Source: Streptomyces tsukubensis (GTDB lineage Bacteria > Actinomycetota > Actinomycetes > Streptomycetales > Streptomycetaceae). Taken from it: 64,000 bases of DNA. A program made the position numbers and the translations under genes. Position 1 is the first letter of the stretch; each line of letters begins with the position of its first letter. The notes below the pieces were generated by a model. It was not told the origin of the DNA. It worked only from the letters and a program-made list of their open reading frames with translations, and made no database searches. The DNA is taken from contig NZ_CP045178.1 in assembly GCF_009296025.1 (NCBI RefSeq), positions 6,138,001 through 6,202,000 of the forward strand. Reading direction: 5' to 3'. This document shows, piece by piece, positions 1 through 9,879 of the stretch.

Positions 1-931
1 AACGGTCGGCGTCAAGCCGACGTACGGCGCGGTCAGCCGCTACGGCATGGTCGCGTTCTCCAGCTCCCTCGACCAGGGCGGCCCCTGCGCCCGCACCGTC
101 CTCGACGCGGCGCTGCTGCACGAGGTCATCGCGGGCCACGACGTACTCGACTCGACATCGATCGACGCCCCGGTCCCGCCGGTCGTGGAGGCCGCGCGCA
201 ACGGCACCGTCCGCGGCATGCGCGTCGGTGTCGTCAAGCAGTTCCGCGGCGAGGGCTACCAGGCGGGTGTCGTCCAGCGCTTCGACGAGTCCGTCGAGCT
301 GCTGAAGGAGCTGGGCGCCGAGGTCGTGGAGCTGGACTGCCCCTCCTTCGACCTGGCCCTCTCCGCGTACTACCTGATCGCTCCCTCCGAATGCTCGTCG
401 AACCTCGCGCGGTTCGACGCGATGCGCTACGGGCTGCGCGTCGGCGACGACGGCACCCGTTCCGCCGAGGACGTCACCGCGATCACCCGCGAGGAAGGCT
501 TCGGCGACGAGGTCAAGCGCCGCGTGATCCTCGGTACGTACGCGCTCAGCTCGGGCTACTACGACGCGTACTACGGTTCCGCGCAGAAGGTCCGCACGCT
601 GATCACCCGCGATTTCGAGAAGGCCTTCGAGCAGGTGGACGTCATCGTGTCGCCCACCACGCCCACCACCGCCTTCCCGATCGGTGAGCGCGCCGACGAC
701 CCGATGGCGATGTACCTCGCGGACCTGTGCACCATCCCGACCAACATGGCGGGCAACGCCGCCATGTCGCTGCCCTGCGGCCTCGCGCCCGAGGACGGCC
801 TGCCCGTGGGGCTCCAGATCATCGCTCCCGCGATGAAGGACGACCGGCTCTACAAGGTCGGAGCCGCCGTCGAGGCCGCGTATCTGGAACGCTGGGGACA
901 CCCGTTGCTTGAGGAGGCTCCGTCGTTGTGA
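1..931 (+). CDS. gatA: Glutamyl/aspartyl-tRNA amidotransferase subunit A, 3' part
   Basis: The gene is cut by the window start; the reading frame begins at base 2. GatA is the amidase subunit of the GatCAB complex, which converts Glu-tRNA(Gln) and Asp-tRNA(Asn) to the amidated forms using ammonia released from glutamine. The visible protein opens inside the amidase signature ([12 protein letters not shown] followed by [10 protein letters not shown]), so the N-terminal catalytic lysine and first serine lie upstream. The tail shows the family's [13 protein letters not shown] and [10 protein letters not shown] motifs. The stop codon overlaps the GTG start of the next gene (GTGA), indicating translational coupling. 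Confidence 0.97.
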   Translation, partial: TVGVKPTYGAVSRYGMVAFSSSLDQGGPCARTVLDAALLHEVIAGHDVLDSTSIDAPVPPVVEAARNGTVRGMRVGVVKQFRGEGYQAGVVQRFDESVELLKELGAEVVELDCPSFDLALSAYYLIAPSECSSNLARFDAMRYGLRVGDDGTRSAEDVTAITREEGFGDEVKRRVILGTYALSSGYYDAYYGSAQKVRTLITRDFEKAFEQVDVIVSPTTPTTAFPIGERADDPMAMYLADLCTIPTNMAGNAAMSLPCGLAPEDGLPVGLQIIAPAMKDDRLYKVGAAVEAAYLERWGHPLLEEAPSL

Positions 932-1170
932 GTAATGCAATGAGCAAGGCCAAGGGTTTCAAGAAGTCCAAGGCCGGCACATACCTGTCCATCGGTACGA
1001 CCGCTTTCGGCGCGCTCAGCGTCGTCAAGCAGGTGAAGACGGCGCGCAGCGAGGGCGACAGCCTCCGGCTCGTCGACGCCGTCGTGACCGCCGCCGGAAT
1101 CGCCACCGGTATCGCTCTGCTCCTGCGTGAGCTGAAGCGCCTCGGCGACGACGACGTCCTGCTGGGCTGA
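928..1170 (+). CDS. Small conserved protein between gatA and gatB
   Basis: This 80-residue protein has a basic N-terminus rich in lysine ([12 protein letters not shown]) and a hydrophobic stretch near residues 50-65 ([16 protein letters not shown]) that could be a single membrane segment. The GTG start overlaps the gatA stop by 4 bases; an ATG four codons later, at 940, is an alternative start. It sits between gatA and gatB with only 16 bases to gatB, so it is almost certainly co-transcribed with them. A gene in this position is usual in Streptomyces as I recall. I do not recognise a function, and a direct role in tRNA amidation is not shown. Confidence 0.8.
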   Translation: MSNAMSKAKGFKKSKAGTYLSIGTTAFGALSVVKQVKTARSEGDSLRLVDAVVTAAGIATGIALLLRELKRLGDDDVLLG

Positions 1171-1186
1171 GAGGGATAGGGAACAC

Positions 1187-2701
1187 GTGACCGCCACGAT
1201 CGACCTGGTGTCGTACGAGGACGCCCTCGCGGCGTACGACCCCGTCATGGGCCTTGAGGTCCATGTCGAGCTCGGCACCAGGACCAAGATGTTCTGCGGC
1301 TGCTCCACGGAGCTGTTCGCCGACGCCAACTCCCAGACCTGCCCCACCTGCCTCGGCCTGCCGGGCGCGCTGCCCGTCGTCAACGAGATCGGCGTCGAGT
1401 CTGCCGTCAAGATCGGCCTCGCGCTGAACTGCGAGATCGCCGAGTGGTGCCGCTTCGCCCGGAAGAACTACTTCTATCCGGACATGCCGAAGAACTTCCA
1501 GACCTCCCAGTACGACGAGCCGATCGCCTTCAACGGCCATCTCGACGTCCAGCTGGAGGACGGCGAGGTCTTCCGCGTGCAGATCGAGCGCGCCCACATG
1601 GAGGAGGACACCGGAAAGTCGACCCACGTGGGCGGCGCCACCGGACGGATCCAAGGTGCCTCGCACTCCCTCCTCGACTACAACCGCGCGGGCATCCCGC
1701 TCATCGAGATCGTCACCAAGCCCATCGAGGGCGCGGGCGAGCGTGCCCCCGAGGTCGCCCGTGCCTACGTCGCCGAGCTGCGTGAACTGATCAAGGCGCT
1801 GGACGTCTCCGAGGCCCGGATGGACAAGGGCCAGATGCGGTGCGACGTGAACCTGTCGCTGCGCCCGCACGGCCGCGAGGCGTTCGGCACGCGTTCCGAG
1901 ACGAAGAACGTGAACTCCCTGCGTTCCGTCGAGCGTGCCGCGCGTTTCGAGATCCAGCGCCACGCGGCGGTCCTGTCCTCCGGCGGGACGATCGTGCAGG
2001 AGACCCGTCACTTCCACGAGGAGGACGGCTCCACCACGTCGGGCCGTATCAAGGACAACGCCGAGGACTACCGGTACTTCCCCGAGCCCGACCTGGTCCC
2101 CGTCGCCCCGGCGCGGTCCTGGGTGGAGGAGCTGCGCGGTCGACTGCCCGAGCTGCCCCTCGCCCGGCGTAACCGGCTCCGCGAGGAGTGGGGCGTCTCG
2201 GCCCACGACATGCAGTCGATGGTGAACGCCGGGGCGATCGATCCGATCGTCGCCACGATCACCGCCGGCGCCCCCGCCGACCAGGCACGCAAGTGGTGGA
2301 TGGGCGAGCTGGCCCGCAGCGCCAACGAGTCGGGCAAGGCGCTCGACGATCTCCCCATCACCCCTGAGGCCGTCGCCAGGGTCGCCGCGCTCGTCGACTC
2401 CGGCGACCTCAACGACAAGCTGGCCCGCCAGGTCATCGAGGGCGTACTCGCGGGTGAGGGCGACCCCGACACCGTCGTGACCGAGCGCGGTCTGAAGGTC
2501 GTCTCCGACGACGGCGCCCTGGGTACCGCGGTCGATGAGGCCATCGCGGGCAACCCGGGCATCGCGGACAAGATCCGCGGCGGCAAGGTGCAGGCCGCGG
2601 GCGCCCTGGTGGGTGCCGTCATGAAGGCCACTCGCGGGCAGGCCGACGCGGCCCGCGTCAAGGAGCTGATCCTCGACAGGCTGGGTGTGGCGGAAGGCTG
2701 A
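1187..2701 (+). CDS. gatB: Glutamyl/aspartyl-tRNA amidotransferase subunit B
   Basis: GatB is the kinase and tRNA-binding subunit of GatCAB; it phosphorylates the misacylated Glu or Asp on the tRNA before amidation. The 504-residue length is normal. The N-terminal domain shows [10 protein letters not shown] and a cysteine cluster ([10 protein letters not shown] then [10 protein letters not shown]) typical of the zinc site. [14 protein letters not shown] and [11 protein letters not shown] follow, and the C-terminal YqeY-like tail includes [20 protein letters not shown]. The start is a GTG with a purine-rich ribosome site (GAGGGATAGGG). A strong hairpin follows the stop. Confidence 0.98.
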   Translation: MTATIDLVSYEDALAAYDPVMGLEVHVELGTRTKMFCGCSTELFADANSQTCPTCLGLPGALPVVNEIGVESAVKIGLALNCEIAEWCRFARKNYFYPDMPKNFQTSQYDEPIAFNGHLDVQLEDGEVFRVQIERAHMEEDTGKSTHVGGATGRIQGASHSLLDYNRAGIPLIEIVTKPIEGAGERAPEVARAYVAELRELIKALDVSEARMDKGQMRCDVNLSLRPHGREAFGTRSETKNVNSLRSVERAARFEIQRHAAVLSSGGTIVQETRHFHEEDGSTTSGRIKDNAEDYRYFPEPDLVPVAPARSWVEELRGRLPELPLARRNRLREEWGVSAHDMQSMVNAGAIDPIVATITAGAPADQARKWWMGELARSANESGKALDDLPITPEAVARVAALVDSGDLNDKLARQVIEGVLAGEGDPDTVVTERGLKVVSDDGALGTAVDEAIAGNPGIADKIRGGKVQAAGALVGAVMKATRGQADAARVKELILDRLGVAEG

Positions 2702-2752
2702 GCGGCACCACCACCTGTCCACCGTGCGGGCGGCCGTCCGAGCGGTGGCCCG

Positions 2753-2790
2753 AGGGCGGCGCACCGGTTCATCGACCGGGGCGCCGCCCT
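2753..2790 (+). terminator. Hairpin terminator after gatB
   Basis: Inverted repeat AGGGCGGCGC (2753-2762) pairs with GCGCCGCCCT (2781-2790). An inner CCGG/CCGG pairing surrounds an 8-base loop. There is no long T-run, as is common for Streptomyces terminators. It closes the gat operon. Confidence 0.7.
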
Positions 2791-2950
2791 TGGTGTACGG
2801 CCCCGGCCCCTCCCGCCGGGCTCTGGACCGCTTCGGGCGGGTGCCACGGGCGCCCCGCGTGTCCGCGTGTGCGGGCGGCCGGGTGTCCTCGGTCCGCCCT
2901 TCCGCTCCCCTCCCCGCTCTCCCCGACTACTGGATCTCCTGGAGGAACCG

Positions 2951-3529
2951 GTGTTCTCGATATCCCTGGGCGACGACGGGGCCCTGCTGTGCCCCCTTGA
3001 ACCCCGGCACGCGGATGAGCTGCTCGCCCACATCGACAGGGGTCGCGACCACATAGGGCGGTACACCCCTCTGCCCGACGTCGTCGTCGACGCGCCGTCG
3101 GCGCGGGCGTACCTCCAGGCGTACGCCGACAAGCGCGCGGCCGACGGCGGCGAGATCTTCGGCATCAGGTCCGGCGGCGTCCTGGTCGGCGGGGTCATGT
3201 TCCGCCTCTTCGACGCGGCCACGGGGAACTGCGAGATCGGCTGCTGGCTGGAGCCGGGAGCGGCGGGCCGCGGACTCGTCACCCGCGCGGTGCGTCTCCT
3301 CATCGACTGGGCCTTCGCTGAGCGGGGCATGCACCGGGTCGAATGGATCGCCGCCTCAGGCAACGAGGCCAGTGTCGCCACCGCCCGGCGGCTCGGTATG
3401 ACCCGTGACGGCGTCCTGCGGCAGAGCGGACTCCACCGGGGCGTACGCCACGACATGGAGATCTGGTCGGTGCTCGCCCACGAGTGGGACGGCGCGAGTG
3501 GGACGGCGCGAGTGGGACGGGAAGGCTGA
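2951..3529 (+). CDS. GNAT N-acetyltransferase, RimJ/RimL-like
   Basis: The 192-residue protein has the RimJ/RimL type of GNAT layout: LRPLEPRHADEL-like opening (CPLEPRHADELLAHI), a mid-region GCWLEPGAAGRGLVTRAVRLL that matches the acetyl-CoA pyrophosphate loop, then a C-terminal NEASVATARRLGMTRDGVLR. Such enzymes acetylate protein N-termini or small amines; the substrate is unknown. The frame is open further upstream. GTG at 2951 is chosen because a strong TGGAGGA site lies 5 bases before it and the family homology begins there. A repeated GTGGGACGGCGCGA-like segment ends the gene (TARVGREG tail), probably lineage-specific. Confidence 0.85.
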   Translation: MFSISLGDDGALLCPLEPRHADELLAHIDRGRDHIGRYTPLPDVVVDAPSARAYLQAYADKRAADGGEIFGIRSGGVLVGGVMFRLFDAATGNCEIGCWLEPGAAGRGLVTRAVRLLIDWAFAERGMHRVEWIAASGNEASVATARRLGMTRDGVLRQSGLHRGVRHDMEIWSVLAHEWDGASGTARVGREG

Positions 3530-3620
3530 AACAGCCGTCGAGGACCGGTGAAAAAGGCCCCTCGGCGGGGGACCGCGGGCGTTAAGAGAGTTCTCAGACT
3601 CCGTCCGTACGGTGCGGAGC

Positions 3621-4262
3621 ATGGAATCCAAGACCGTTGACGAGACCGGGCCCAAGAGCGGTACCGATGAAGCCGTGGCCGCCGACGGTAAGCCGGCCAC
3701 CGAGGGCGCGGCCGACAAGAACGCGGAAGGCGTGAAGGGCGCCCCCGTGGACAAGGTCCGGGACGAGAACCAGGCCGGTAGGGCCGCCCCCGACGAGGTG
3801 GCGGCCGACGAGGCCGCCCTCGGCGACGACGACCTCGACGAGCCCGTGGCCGAGGGACGCAAGTCCTCAGGAGTGGGCCTCGGGGCGGGCGCGATCGTCT
3901 CGGCCGCGCTCGGATTCGTCTCCCTCAGCGGCGGCTGGGTCGGCACGGTGGCCTCCGCCAGGTCGGCGCTGAACGGCCAGCTGAAGACGGCCCAGAGCGC
4001 GAGCGTCCCCACTCAGCTCAAGGCGTTGTACGGCGACTCCTGGCACGCCACCGCCATGTTCGCGGGCGCCTTCGCCCTTGTCGCCCTGATCGTCGGTGTC
4101 GTCGTACTGGTACGGCCCGCCTTCGGAGCCCCCGGCAAGGTCACGTCCGCCCCGTGGATCAAGTCCGTGGCCTGGGGCGGCGTCGTCCTCGGCGTCATCG
4201 GACTGCTGCTCGCCGTGGCGAAGGTGACCGACATCATCCTCGGGTTGCCCTCAAGCTCCTGA
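3621..4262 (+). CDS. Membrane protein with acidic N-terminal tail
   Basis: About 213 residues. The first ~85 residues are charged and low in complexity (rich in D, E, K, A), then three hydrophobic helices follow: one at about GLGAGAIVSAALGFVSL, one at MFAGAFALVALIVGVVVLV and one at WGGVVLGVIGLLLAVA. The start is placed at ATG 3621; an in-frame GTG three codons upstream at 3612 is possible. No catalytic motif is visible. It is probably a small integral membrane protein with a disordered cytoplasmic or extracytoplasmic tail. Function unknown. Confidence 0.75.
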   Translation: MESKTVDETGPKSGTDEAVAADGKPATEGAADKNAEGVKGAPVDKVRDENQAGRAAPDEVAADEAALGDDDLDEPVAEGRKSSGVGLGAGAIVSAALGFVSLSGGWVGTVASARSALNGQLKTAQSASVPTQLKALYGDSWHATAMFAGAFALVALIVGVVVLVRPAFGAPGKVTSAPWIKSVAWGGVVLGVIGLLLAVAKVTDIILGLPSSS

Positions 4263-4276
4263 ACAACCGCTCCGTC

Positions 4277-4319
4277 CGGCCCGGTCGGCGTGAGGCAACC
4301 CCTCACGTCGGCCGGGCCG
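4277..4319 (+). terminator. Strong hairpin terminator
   Basis: Two 19-base arms (4277-4295 and 4301-4319) pair with two G-U wobbles around a 5-base loop. TTTG follows shortly after. It ends transcription of the membrane-protein gene. Confidence 0.7.
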
Positions 4320-4327
4320 TTTGCGTG

Positions 4328-4367
4328 CCGGGGGCCGGGGGCCGGGGGCCGGGGGCCCGGGGGCCGG
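4328..4367 (+). repeat. Heptanucleotide CCGGGGG tandem repeat
   Basis: Four perfect CCGGGGG units starting at 4328 are followed by a fifth with one extra C and a partial CCGG. It lies in the intergenic space directly after the terminator. It is likely prone to length change. Confidence 0.8.
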
Positions 4368-4574
4368 ACACGGGAGTGACCTGCGGGAATATCTCCGGGT
4401 AAGCATCTGTGCGCGTACCGGCGCCTCCGGGTAAGGAGGGTCGGTCCCGACTCTGAGGCCCCCCGGCCCCGCAGGATGCGGCAGATCACCGATGTGCGGG
4501 ACCCCCCTGGGGATCGAAGGTGGATACAGCGCAGAACAGCGAGACACCACCGTCAAAACCCAGGAGAACCAACG

Positions 4575-4763
4575 ATGTTCACGTACGAGCTCCAGAAGAT
4601 CCGGTCCGCCGAACTGCTTGTCGAGGCCGAGCACGAGCGCCGGGTACGCGAGGCCGTCAACGCCAGGCGGGCCGAGCGTCGCGCCGAGCGGGCGTCACGG
4701 CGGAGTGAGGCAGGGGGGCGGGTGAAGGAGCATTCACGGCACTGGTTCACCCGTGCCGCCTGA
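4575..4763 (+). CDS. Small basic protein, unknown
   Basis: The 62-residue product is very rich in Arg, Glu and Ala (EAEHERRVREAVNARRAERR) and predicted helical throughout, so a coiled-coil or nucleic-acid-binding role is possible. ATG 4575 is chosen over the upstream in-frame ATG because AGGAGA lies 8 bases before it and the upstream residues look non-coding. A comparable small basic protein gene is found at 48639. No known family is recognised. Confidence 0.65.
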   Translation: MFTYELQKIRSAELLVEAEHERRVREAVNARRAERRAERASRRSEAGGRVKEHSRHWFTRAA

Positions 4764-4984
4764 CCCGGGTGGCCGCCGGGCCAGTACCGGTACCCGGTGG
4801 TCACCGCCCGACGGCGGTTCCGGCCGGCCTGACGCGCGGGGGGCGACAGGGCGGCAGGAACCGCCGTGCCGTCATGCCTCCCCGCCGTCACGTACGTTCC
4901 CCCGCCCCGCCCCGCCCCCGCGCCCCGTCGTCGTCCGGTGGCGCTCCTCCATCCACCTCGCCGACCGAGATAACGAGTGCCGCG

Positions 4985-7900
4985 ATGTCGTACCCCTGTG
5001 CGATGCTCAGCGACGTGGAGATCAGGTCGGTCAGCCCCGTCTTCGTTGGCCGCGTCGAGGAGATCGGCGTGCTCAACGAGGCTTTCGCGCGCGTCACTTC
5101 GGGGGAGCGGGACTCCGGGGGGACGGCGGCAGGACCGCAGACACTTCTCGTCGGCGGCGAGGCCGGGGTCGGGAAGACCCGGTTCTTGGAGGAGTTCGCC
5201 GGCCGTGCCTGTCAGCAGGGCGCGATCGTCGCCATCGGCGGCTGCGTCGAGATCGGCGCGGACGGCCTGCCCTTCGCCCCCTTCTCGGCGGCACTGCGTG
5301 CCCTGCGCCGCCAGCTCCCCGACGAGGTCGCGGCGGCGGCGGCCGGGCGCGAAGAGGATCTGTCGCGTCTGCTGCCGGAGTTGGGGGAGTTCTCCCGCGA
5401 CCGGCACGACGAGGAGAGCATGGCCAGGCTCTTCGAGCTCACGGCCAGGGTCCTGGAGCGGATCGCCGCCGACAGGACAGTCGTCGTCGCCCTGGAGGAC
5501 ATGCACTGGGCCGACGCCTCCACCCGCCACCTCCTCGCCTACCTCTTCCGTACCCTGCGCAGCGGACGCCTCGTGGTCATCGCCACCTACCGGACGGACG
5601 ACGTCCACCGCCGCCATCCGCTGCGTCCCCTGCTGGCAGAGCTGGACCGGCTGCGCACCGTCACCCGCGTCGAACTCGCCCGCTTCAACCGCGAAGAGGT
5701 ACGCGGCCAGATGACCGGCATCCTCGCGGCGGAACCCGACCCCACGCTGGTGGACGAGGTGTTCGAGCGCTCCGACGGCAACGCCTTCTTTGTGGAGGAA
5801 CTGGCGGTCGCCGAGAACGAGGGCTGCGCCACCGGCCTCACCGACTCGCTGCGCGATCTGCTCCTGGTCCGCGTGGAGGCGCTGCCGGGCCACGCGGAGG
5901 CGGTCGTCAGACTCGTCGCGGAGGGCGGCTCCACCGTGGAGTACGCACTGCTCGCAGCCGTCAGCCGACTGGGCGAGGACGAACTGATCGAGGCACTGCG
6001 CGTGGCGGTCGGCGCCAACATCCTGCTGGCCAGCCCCGACGGCGACGGCTTCCGCTTCCGGCACTCCCTCGTCCGCGAGGCCGTCAGCGACGATCTGCTG
6101 CCCGGCGAGCGCACACAGCTCAACCGGCGCTACGCCCAGGCGCTCGAAGCCGGACCCGGACTGGTCGGCGGTGACGTCCGCACCACCCGCCTCGCGAGCT
6201 ACTGGTATCACGCCCATGACGCGGAGAAGGCCCTCCCCGTCGTGCTGCGCGCCTCCGTCGAGGCCCGCCGTCGGCACGCCTACGCCGAACAACTGCGCCT
6301 GCTGGAACGGGCCATGGAGCTGTGGGACGAGGCACCGCACTCCGCGGGGGCCGAGCTGCGCCCCGCCGACCACGCGGAGACCTATCCCGCCTGTGCCGGC
6401 GACGGCGCCACCACACCCCTGAGCTATATCGACCTGATGGCCGAGGCAGCCGTCGCGGGGAGGCTCTGCGGTGAGCGGGAACGGGCGCTCAAGATCTGCA
6501 AGCGGGCGCTGAACCGGGTCGACGAGCGCGCCGACCCGCTGCGCGCCGCCTGGTTCTGGGTCCAGCGCTCACGGCTGATCCAGAGCCTCGGCCGCGGTGA
6601 CGGCTGGCACGAACTGGGTACGGCACAGACCCTGGTGAAAGGCTTGCCGCCGTCCGAGGTGCACGCCGAGGTGCTGGCCAACGTCGCCAGCTGGTCCATG
6701 CTCCACGACCCCGGCCCGGACAGTCTCCTCGCCGCTCAGCGGGCCGTGGACTACGCCCGGATGCTGAACGCCGACGACATCGAGATGAACGCCCGGATCA
6801 CCCTGGGCGGCCTGATGGTCGACGCAGGCGACATCGAGGCGGGGCTCGCCGAGATGTACGAGGTCAGGGACCAGGCGGTGGCCCGGGAAATGGCAGCCCA
6901 CCTGGGCCGCAGCCATGTGAACCTGCCGTCGGCCCTGGAGGGGATCGGCCGCTCGGCGGAGGCGGTCCGCGTCCTCAAGGAAGGGGTCGGTCTCGCCAGG
7001 GAGTACGGCCTCATGGACACCGAGGCCTATGTCTTCTGCAACATGGCCGAATCACTGCTCTCGCTGGGTCTCTGGGACGAAGCGGAAGCGGCCGTCGAGA
7101 GCGCCGCGCGCACCGCCCTCAGCGCGAAGACCCGAGGCTCCGCGGGTGCACACCGGGCCCAGCTCCTGCTCTGGAGGGGGCAGATGGACCGGGCACAAGC
7201 GGAACTCGACGCCGCTCGCGCCCACTTCGGCACCCACGATCCGATGCCTCAGCACAGTATGCCGCTGGCCGGCATCGCCGCCGGCATCGCGGCGGGCCAA
7301 GGCCGTCTCCTCGACGCCCGAGCCGTACTGGCCACCGCCCTCGACGCCGGGTTCCCGCCGGGCACCCAGCGTTACGGCTGGCCCCTGGTGCTGGCCGCCG
7401 CGAGCCTGGAGGCCGAAAGCCGTGGCCTCCCCGCCGCGGAGCCCGGCCGTGCCGAGTCCGTGCACCGCATCCGTGGGAGCGCCAAGACCCTCGCCGCGCA
7501 GGCGCCCATCTGGAAGGCCCACGAACAGTGGGTCCGCGCCGAACTGCTCAGGGCGGAAGATCGTGACACCGTCGCCGACTGGGCCGCGGTGCACGCGGCC
7601 TTCGAACCGCTTGAGGCCGTCCACGACCTCGCCCGTGTCCGGCACAGGCTGGCCGAAGCGCTCCTCTCGGGCGACCGGCAGGTCCGCGCGGGGCGGGGGA
7701 CGGCGGGCGAATCCGCGGGCCTCGCCTCAGCCGTACGGGAAGGGGCGGCGCGCCGATCCCTCGGCGACAGGGAGCGGGCGCTCGTCCTCATCAGACAGGT
7801 CACCGAGACCGCGGAACGTCTCGGCGCGGTGCGGTTGGCCGAGGCCGCGGCGCAGCTCGCCCAGCGGGCCCGCCTCCCGCTCGCTCCCGCTGCGGAGCGG

Positions 7901-8170
7901 GATACCACTCCCCGCCCGCTGCCGTCCGCGGACGAGGACCCCGCCGAGACGCTCGGGCTGACCGCCAGGGAACGGGACGTCCTGCGCCTGGTCGCTGTCG
8001 GGCGGAGCAATCGGCAGATAGCCGAGGAACTGTTCATCTCGCCGAAGACCGCCAGCGTCCACGTCTCCAACATCCTGGCCAAGCTCGGCGTCTCGGGACG
8101 GGGTGAGGCCGCAGCGATAGCGCACCGACTGCGCCTCTTCCCGACGGCGCCCGAGCCCATGAGCGGCTGA
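4985..8170 (+). CDS. Large ATP-binding LuxR-type regulator (LAL-like)
   Basis: About 1061 residues. The protein starts with FVGR-type sensor ATPase sequence (VFVGRVEEIGVLNEAF). A Walker A motif GEAGVGKT lies near residue 60 and a Walker-B-like VVVALEDMHWAD near 170. The long middle region resembles TPR/MalT-like helices. The end is a LuxR helix-turn-helix (LTARERDVLRLVAVGRSNRQ then IAEELFISPKTASVHVSNIL). It is expected to bind DNA after ATP and ligand sensing. The open frame extends to 4769, but the upstream residues are low-complexity Pro/Arg/Ser; ATG 4985 or 5003, just before the conserved domain, is preferred. No target is evident from neighbours. Confidence 0.9.
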   Translation: MSYPCAMLSDVEIRSVSPVFVGRVEEIGVLNEAFARVTSGERDSGGTAAGPQTLLVGGEAGVGKTRFLEEFAGRACQQGAIVAIGGCVEIGADGLPFAPFSAALRALRRQLPDEVAAAAAGREEDLSRLLPELGEFSRDRHDEESMARLFELTARVLERIAADRTVVVALEDMHWADASTRHLLAYLFRTLRSGRLVVIATYRTDDVHRRHPLRPLLAELDRLRTVTRVELARFNREEVRGQMTGILAAEPDPTLVDEVFERSDGNAFFVEELAVAENEGCATGLTDSLRDLLLVRVEALPGHAEAVVRLVAEGGSTVEYALLAAVSRLGEDELIEALRVAVGANILLASPDGDGFRFRHSLVREAVSDDLLPGERTQLNRRYAQALEAGPGLVGGDVRTTRLASYWYHAHDAEKALPVVLRASVEARRRHAYAEQLRLLERAMELWDEAPHSAGAELRPADHAETYPACAGDGATTPLSYIDLMAEAAVAGRLCGERERALKICKRALNRVDERADPLRAAWFWVQRSRLIQSLGRGDGWHELGTAQTLVKGLPPSEVHAEVLANVASWSMLHDPGPDSLLAAQRAVDYARMLNADDIEMNARITLGGLMVDAGDIEAGLAEMYEVRDQAVAREMAAHLGRSHVNLPSALEGIGRSAEAVRVLKEGVGLAREYGLMDTEAYVFCNMAESLLSLGLWDEAEAAVESAARTALSAKTRGSAGAHRAQLLLWRGQMDRAQAELDAARAHFGTHDPMPQHSMPLAGIAAGIAAGQGRLLDARAVLATALDAGFPPGTQRYGWPLVLAAASLEAESRGLPAAEPGRAESVHRIRGSAKTLAAQAPIWKAHEQWVRAELLRAEDRDTVADWAAVHAAFEPLEAVHDLARVRHRLAEALLSGDRQVRAGRGTAGESAGLASAVREGAARRSLGDRERALVLIRQVTETAERLGAVRLAEAAAQLAQRARLPLAPAAERDTTPRPLPSADEDPAETLGLTARERDVLRLVAVGRSNRQIAEELFISPKTASVHVSNILAKLGVSGRGEAAAIAHRLRLFPTAPEPMSG

Positions 8171-8357
8171 CCCCGGCACGCCCCGAGGAAGGGCAGCCAG
8201 GGTCGAGGGACGGGCGCTGCGGGCGGACGCCGTACCCGCATCGGTATCCGCGCCCGCATCCGGGCCCGCGCCCGCTTCCGCGCCCGTACGACGGTCCGAG
8301 CCGTTCCGGGACCGGCTCGCTTACGCTTGACGGGGAAGCTCGGTGCTGGAGGTATCC

Positions 8358-8633
8358 GTGTTCAATGCGATAGACGCGCTGTTCGCCCCGGGGCGTAAAC
8401 ACAGCGAGGACGAGAAGCGCCGCCTGGAGATGACCCGCGAACAGGCTGGCGACAACGATCCCGGCCGGGGACCGATAGACCTCTCCTCCGGGAAAGTGGT
8501 TGTCCGCGTCCCCGGGTCCGACACCGCACCCGCGGCCCCGACTGAGCCGCAGGAGGCCGACGCGGCCGCTGAGCCGCAGGACACCGACCCGTCACCGGAT
8601 CCGCACGGCGCCGACCCGCGCCCCGGCGCCTGA
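8358..8633 (+). CDS. DUF6191-like small protein
   Basis: A 91-residue protein. The conserved-looking first half contains LFAPGRKHSEDEKRRLEMTR and DPGRGPIDLSSGKVVVRVP, which I recall as the hallmark of the actinobacterial DUF6191 family. The second half is acidic, Pro/Asp-rich and likely disordered. GTG 8358 follows GGAGGT by 4 bases; an upstream in-frame start at 8343 would place the ribosome site inside the gene and is rejected. Function unknown. It converges on the minus-strand lipoprotein gene 76 bases downstream. Confidence 0.7.
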   Translation: MFNAIDALFAPGRKHSEDEKRRLEMTREQAGDNDPGRGPIDLSSGKVVVRVPGSDTAPAAPTEPQEADAAAEPQDTDPSPDPHGADPRPGA

Positions 8634-8709
8634 GACGGCGGTCCGCGACGCCGAACCCGACTCGCCCCCGGCTCGAAGGCACCGACGCGGCCCACCCCGG
8701 CCCCCGCCG

Positions 8710-9879
8710 CTATTTCACCTCCACCTCCAAGATCCGGTCGTCGCCCTTCTTCGGCGTGCCTCGGCTGTCGGTCTCGCTCGTCACCAGCCACAGCTTGTCG
8801 CCGCCAGCCGCGACGACTGTCCGCAGCCGTCCGTACTCGCCCTGGAGGAACGGCTGCGGTTCCGCCTTGCGTTTCGCGCCGTCCAGCGGGACGCGCCACA
8901 GCCGCTCGCCGCGCAACCCCGCCATCCAGACCGAACCCTTCGCCCACGCGACGCCACTCGGGGACGCCTGGGACGTCTTCCACTGGGCCACCGGGTCGAC
9001 GAAACCGGACTTGTCCGTCCGGCCCTCCGCCTCCGGCCAGCCGTAATTCTTCCCGGCGCGGATGAGATTCAGCTCGTCCCAGGTGTCCTGGCCGAATTCG
9101 GAGGCCCAGAGCCGTTTCTGGTCGTCCCAGGCCAGGCCCTGCACATTGCGGTGGCCGTACGACCACACCACGGAGTTCTTCACGGGGTTGCCCTCGGCGG
9201 GGTCGCCGTCGGCCGTCATGCGCAGGATCTTGCCGCCCAGCGCCTTCTTGTCCTGTGCCTGGCCCGTGTCGCCGGTCTCGCCCGTCCCCGCGTACAGCAT
9301 CTTGTCCGGGCCGAAGGCGATCCTGCCGCCGTTGTGAATGCTGCCTTTCGGGATGCCCTTGAGAAGGGTGTTCGGCGCGCCCAACTGGTCGCCCGCCGGC
9401 TTCTTCTCGTCGTACAGCACCCGCGCCACTCGGTTGTCGGACTCCGTCGTGAAGTACGCGTAGATCATGTGGTCCGTGGCGTAGTCCGGGGAGACCGCCA
9501 GCCCCAGGAGACCGCCCTCTCCCGCGGGGGAAACCCCGGGCACGGTTCCCACCCTGGTCTTCTTGCCCGTCTTCTCGTCGATCCGGGTGATCGTTCCCTC
9601 GTCCCTGGAGGAGACCAGCAGCCCGCCGCCAGGCAGCGGCGCCAGGCCCCAGGGGGAGTTCAGCCCGTCGGTGACCGTACGGAGGACTTTCACCGAGCCC
9701 TTCGCCGGGGGCCCCTGGTCGGCGCTCCTGCTCGCTGAGGGGGAGTCGGACACTCCGGTGCCCGGTGTCCACGAGGAAGCCGGTCCGTTCTCCGCCTTCC
9801 CGTCCGAGGACGAGCAGCCCGCCACGGACAGGAGGGCGGCGGCGACCAGTGACGCCGGCACTGCACTTCGGCTTCGCAT
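8710..9879 (-). CDS. Lipoprotein PQQ-type glucose/sorbosone dehydrogenase
   Basis: A 389-residue secreted protein of the glucose/sorbosone dehydrogenase (six-bladed propeller) family. The N-terminus is a lipoprotein signal with lipobox LLSVAGC. The body shows LNSPWGLAPLPGGGLLVSSR, GEGGLLGLAVSPDY, HNGGRIAFGPDKMLYAGTGE and YGHRNVQGLAWD, all typical of the family. It probably oxidises a sugar or aldose at the outer face of the membrane with PQQ or a similar cofactor. The start at 9879 matches the signal peptide and has GAAGGGA upstream; the open frame continues 96 codons further but that part is low-complexity and not signal-like. Confidence 0.9.
   Translation of the reverse strand: MRSRSAVPASLVAAALLSVAGCSSSDGKAENGPASSWTPGTGVSDSPSASRSADQGPPAKGSVKVLRTVTDGLNSPWGLAPLPGGGLLVSSRDEGTITRIDEKTGKKTRVGTVPGVSPAGEGGLLGLAVSPDYATDHMIYAYFTTESDNRVARVLYDEKKPAGDQLGAPNTLLKGIPKGSIHNGGRIAFGPDKMLYAGTGETGDTGQAQDKKALGGKILRMTADGDPAEGNPVKNSVVWSYGHRNVQGLAWDDQKRLWASEFGQDTWDELNLIRAGKNYGWPEAEGRTDKSGFVDPVAQWKTSQASPSGVAWAKGSVWMAGLRGERLWRVPLDGAKRKAEPQPFLQGEYGRLRTVVAAGGDKLWLVTSETDSRGTPKKGDDRILEVEVK

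Noticed and set aside
1025..2764. Long antisense ORF across gatB
   Set aside because: It is a high-GC shadow frame of gatB; residue composition is His/Asp/Gly-rich without any family match.
4769..4984. N-terminal extension of the LuxR-type ATPase gene from 4769
   Set aside because: The residues are Pro/Arg/Ser low-complexity and lack family similarity; the conserved FVGR domain begins just after 4985.
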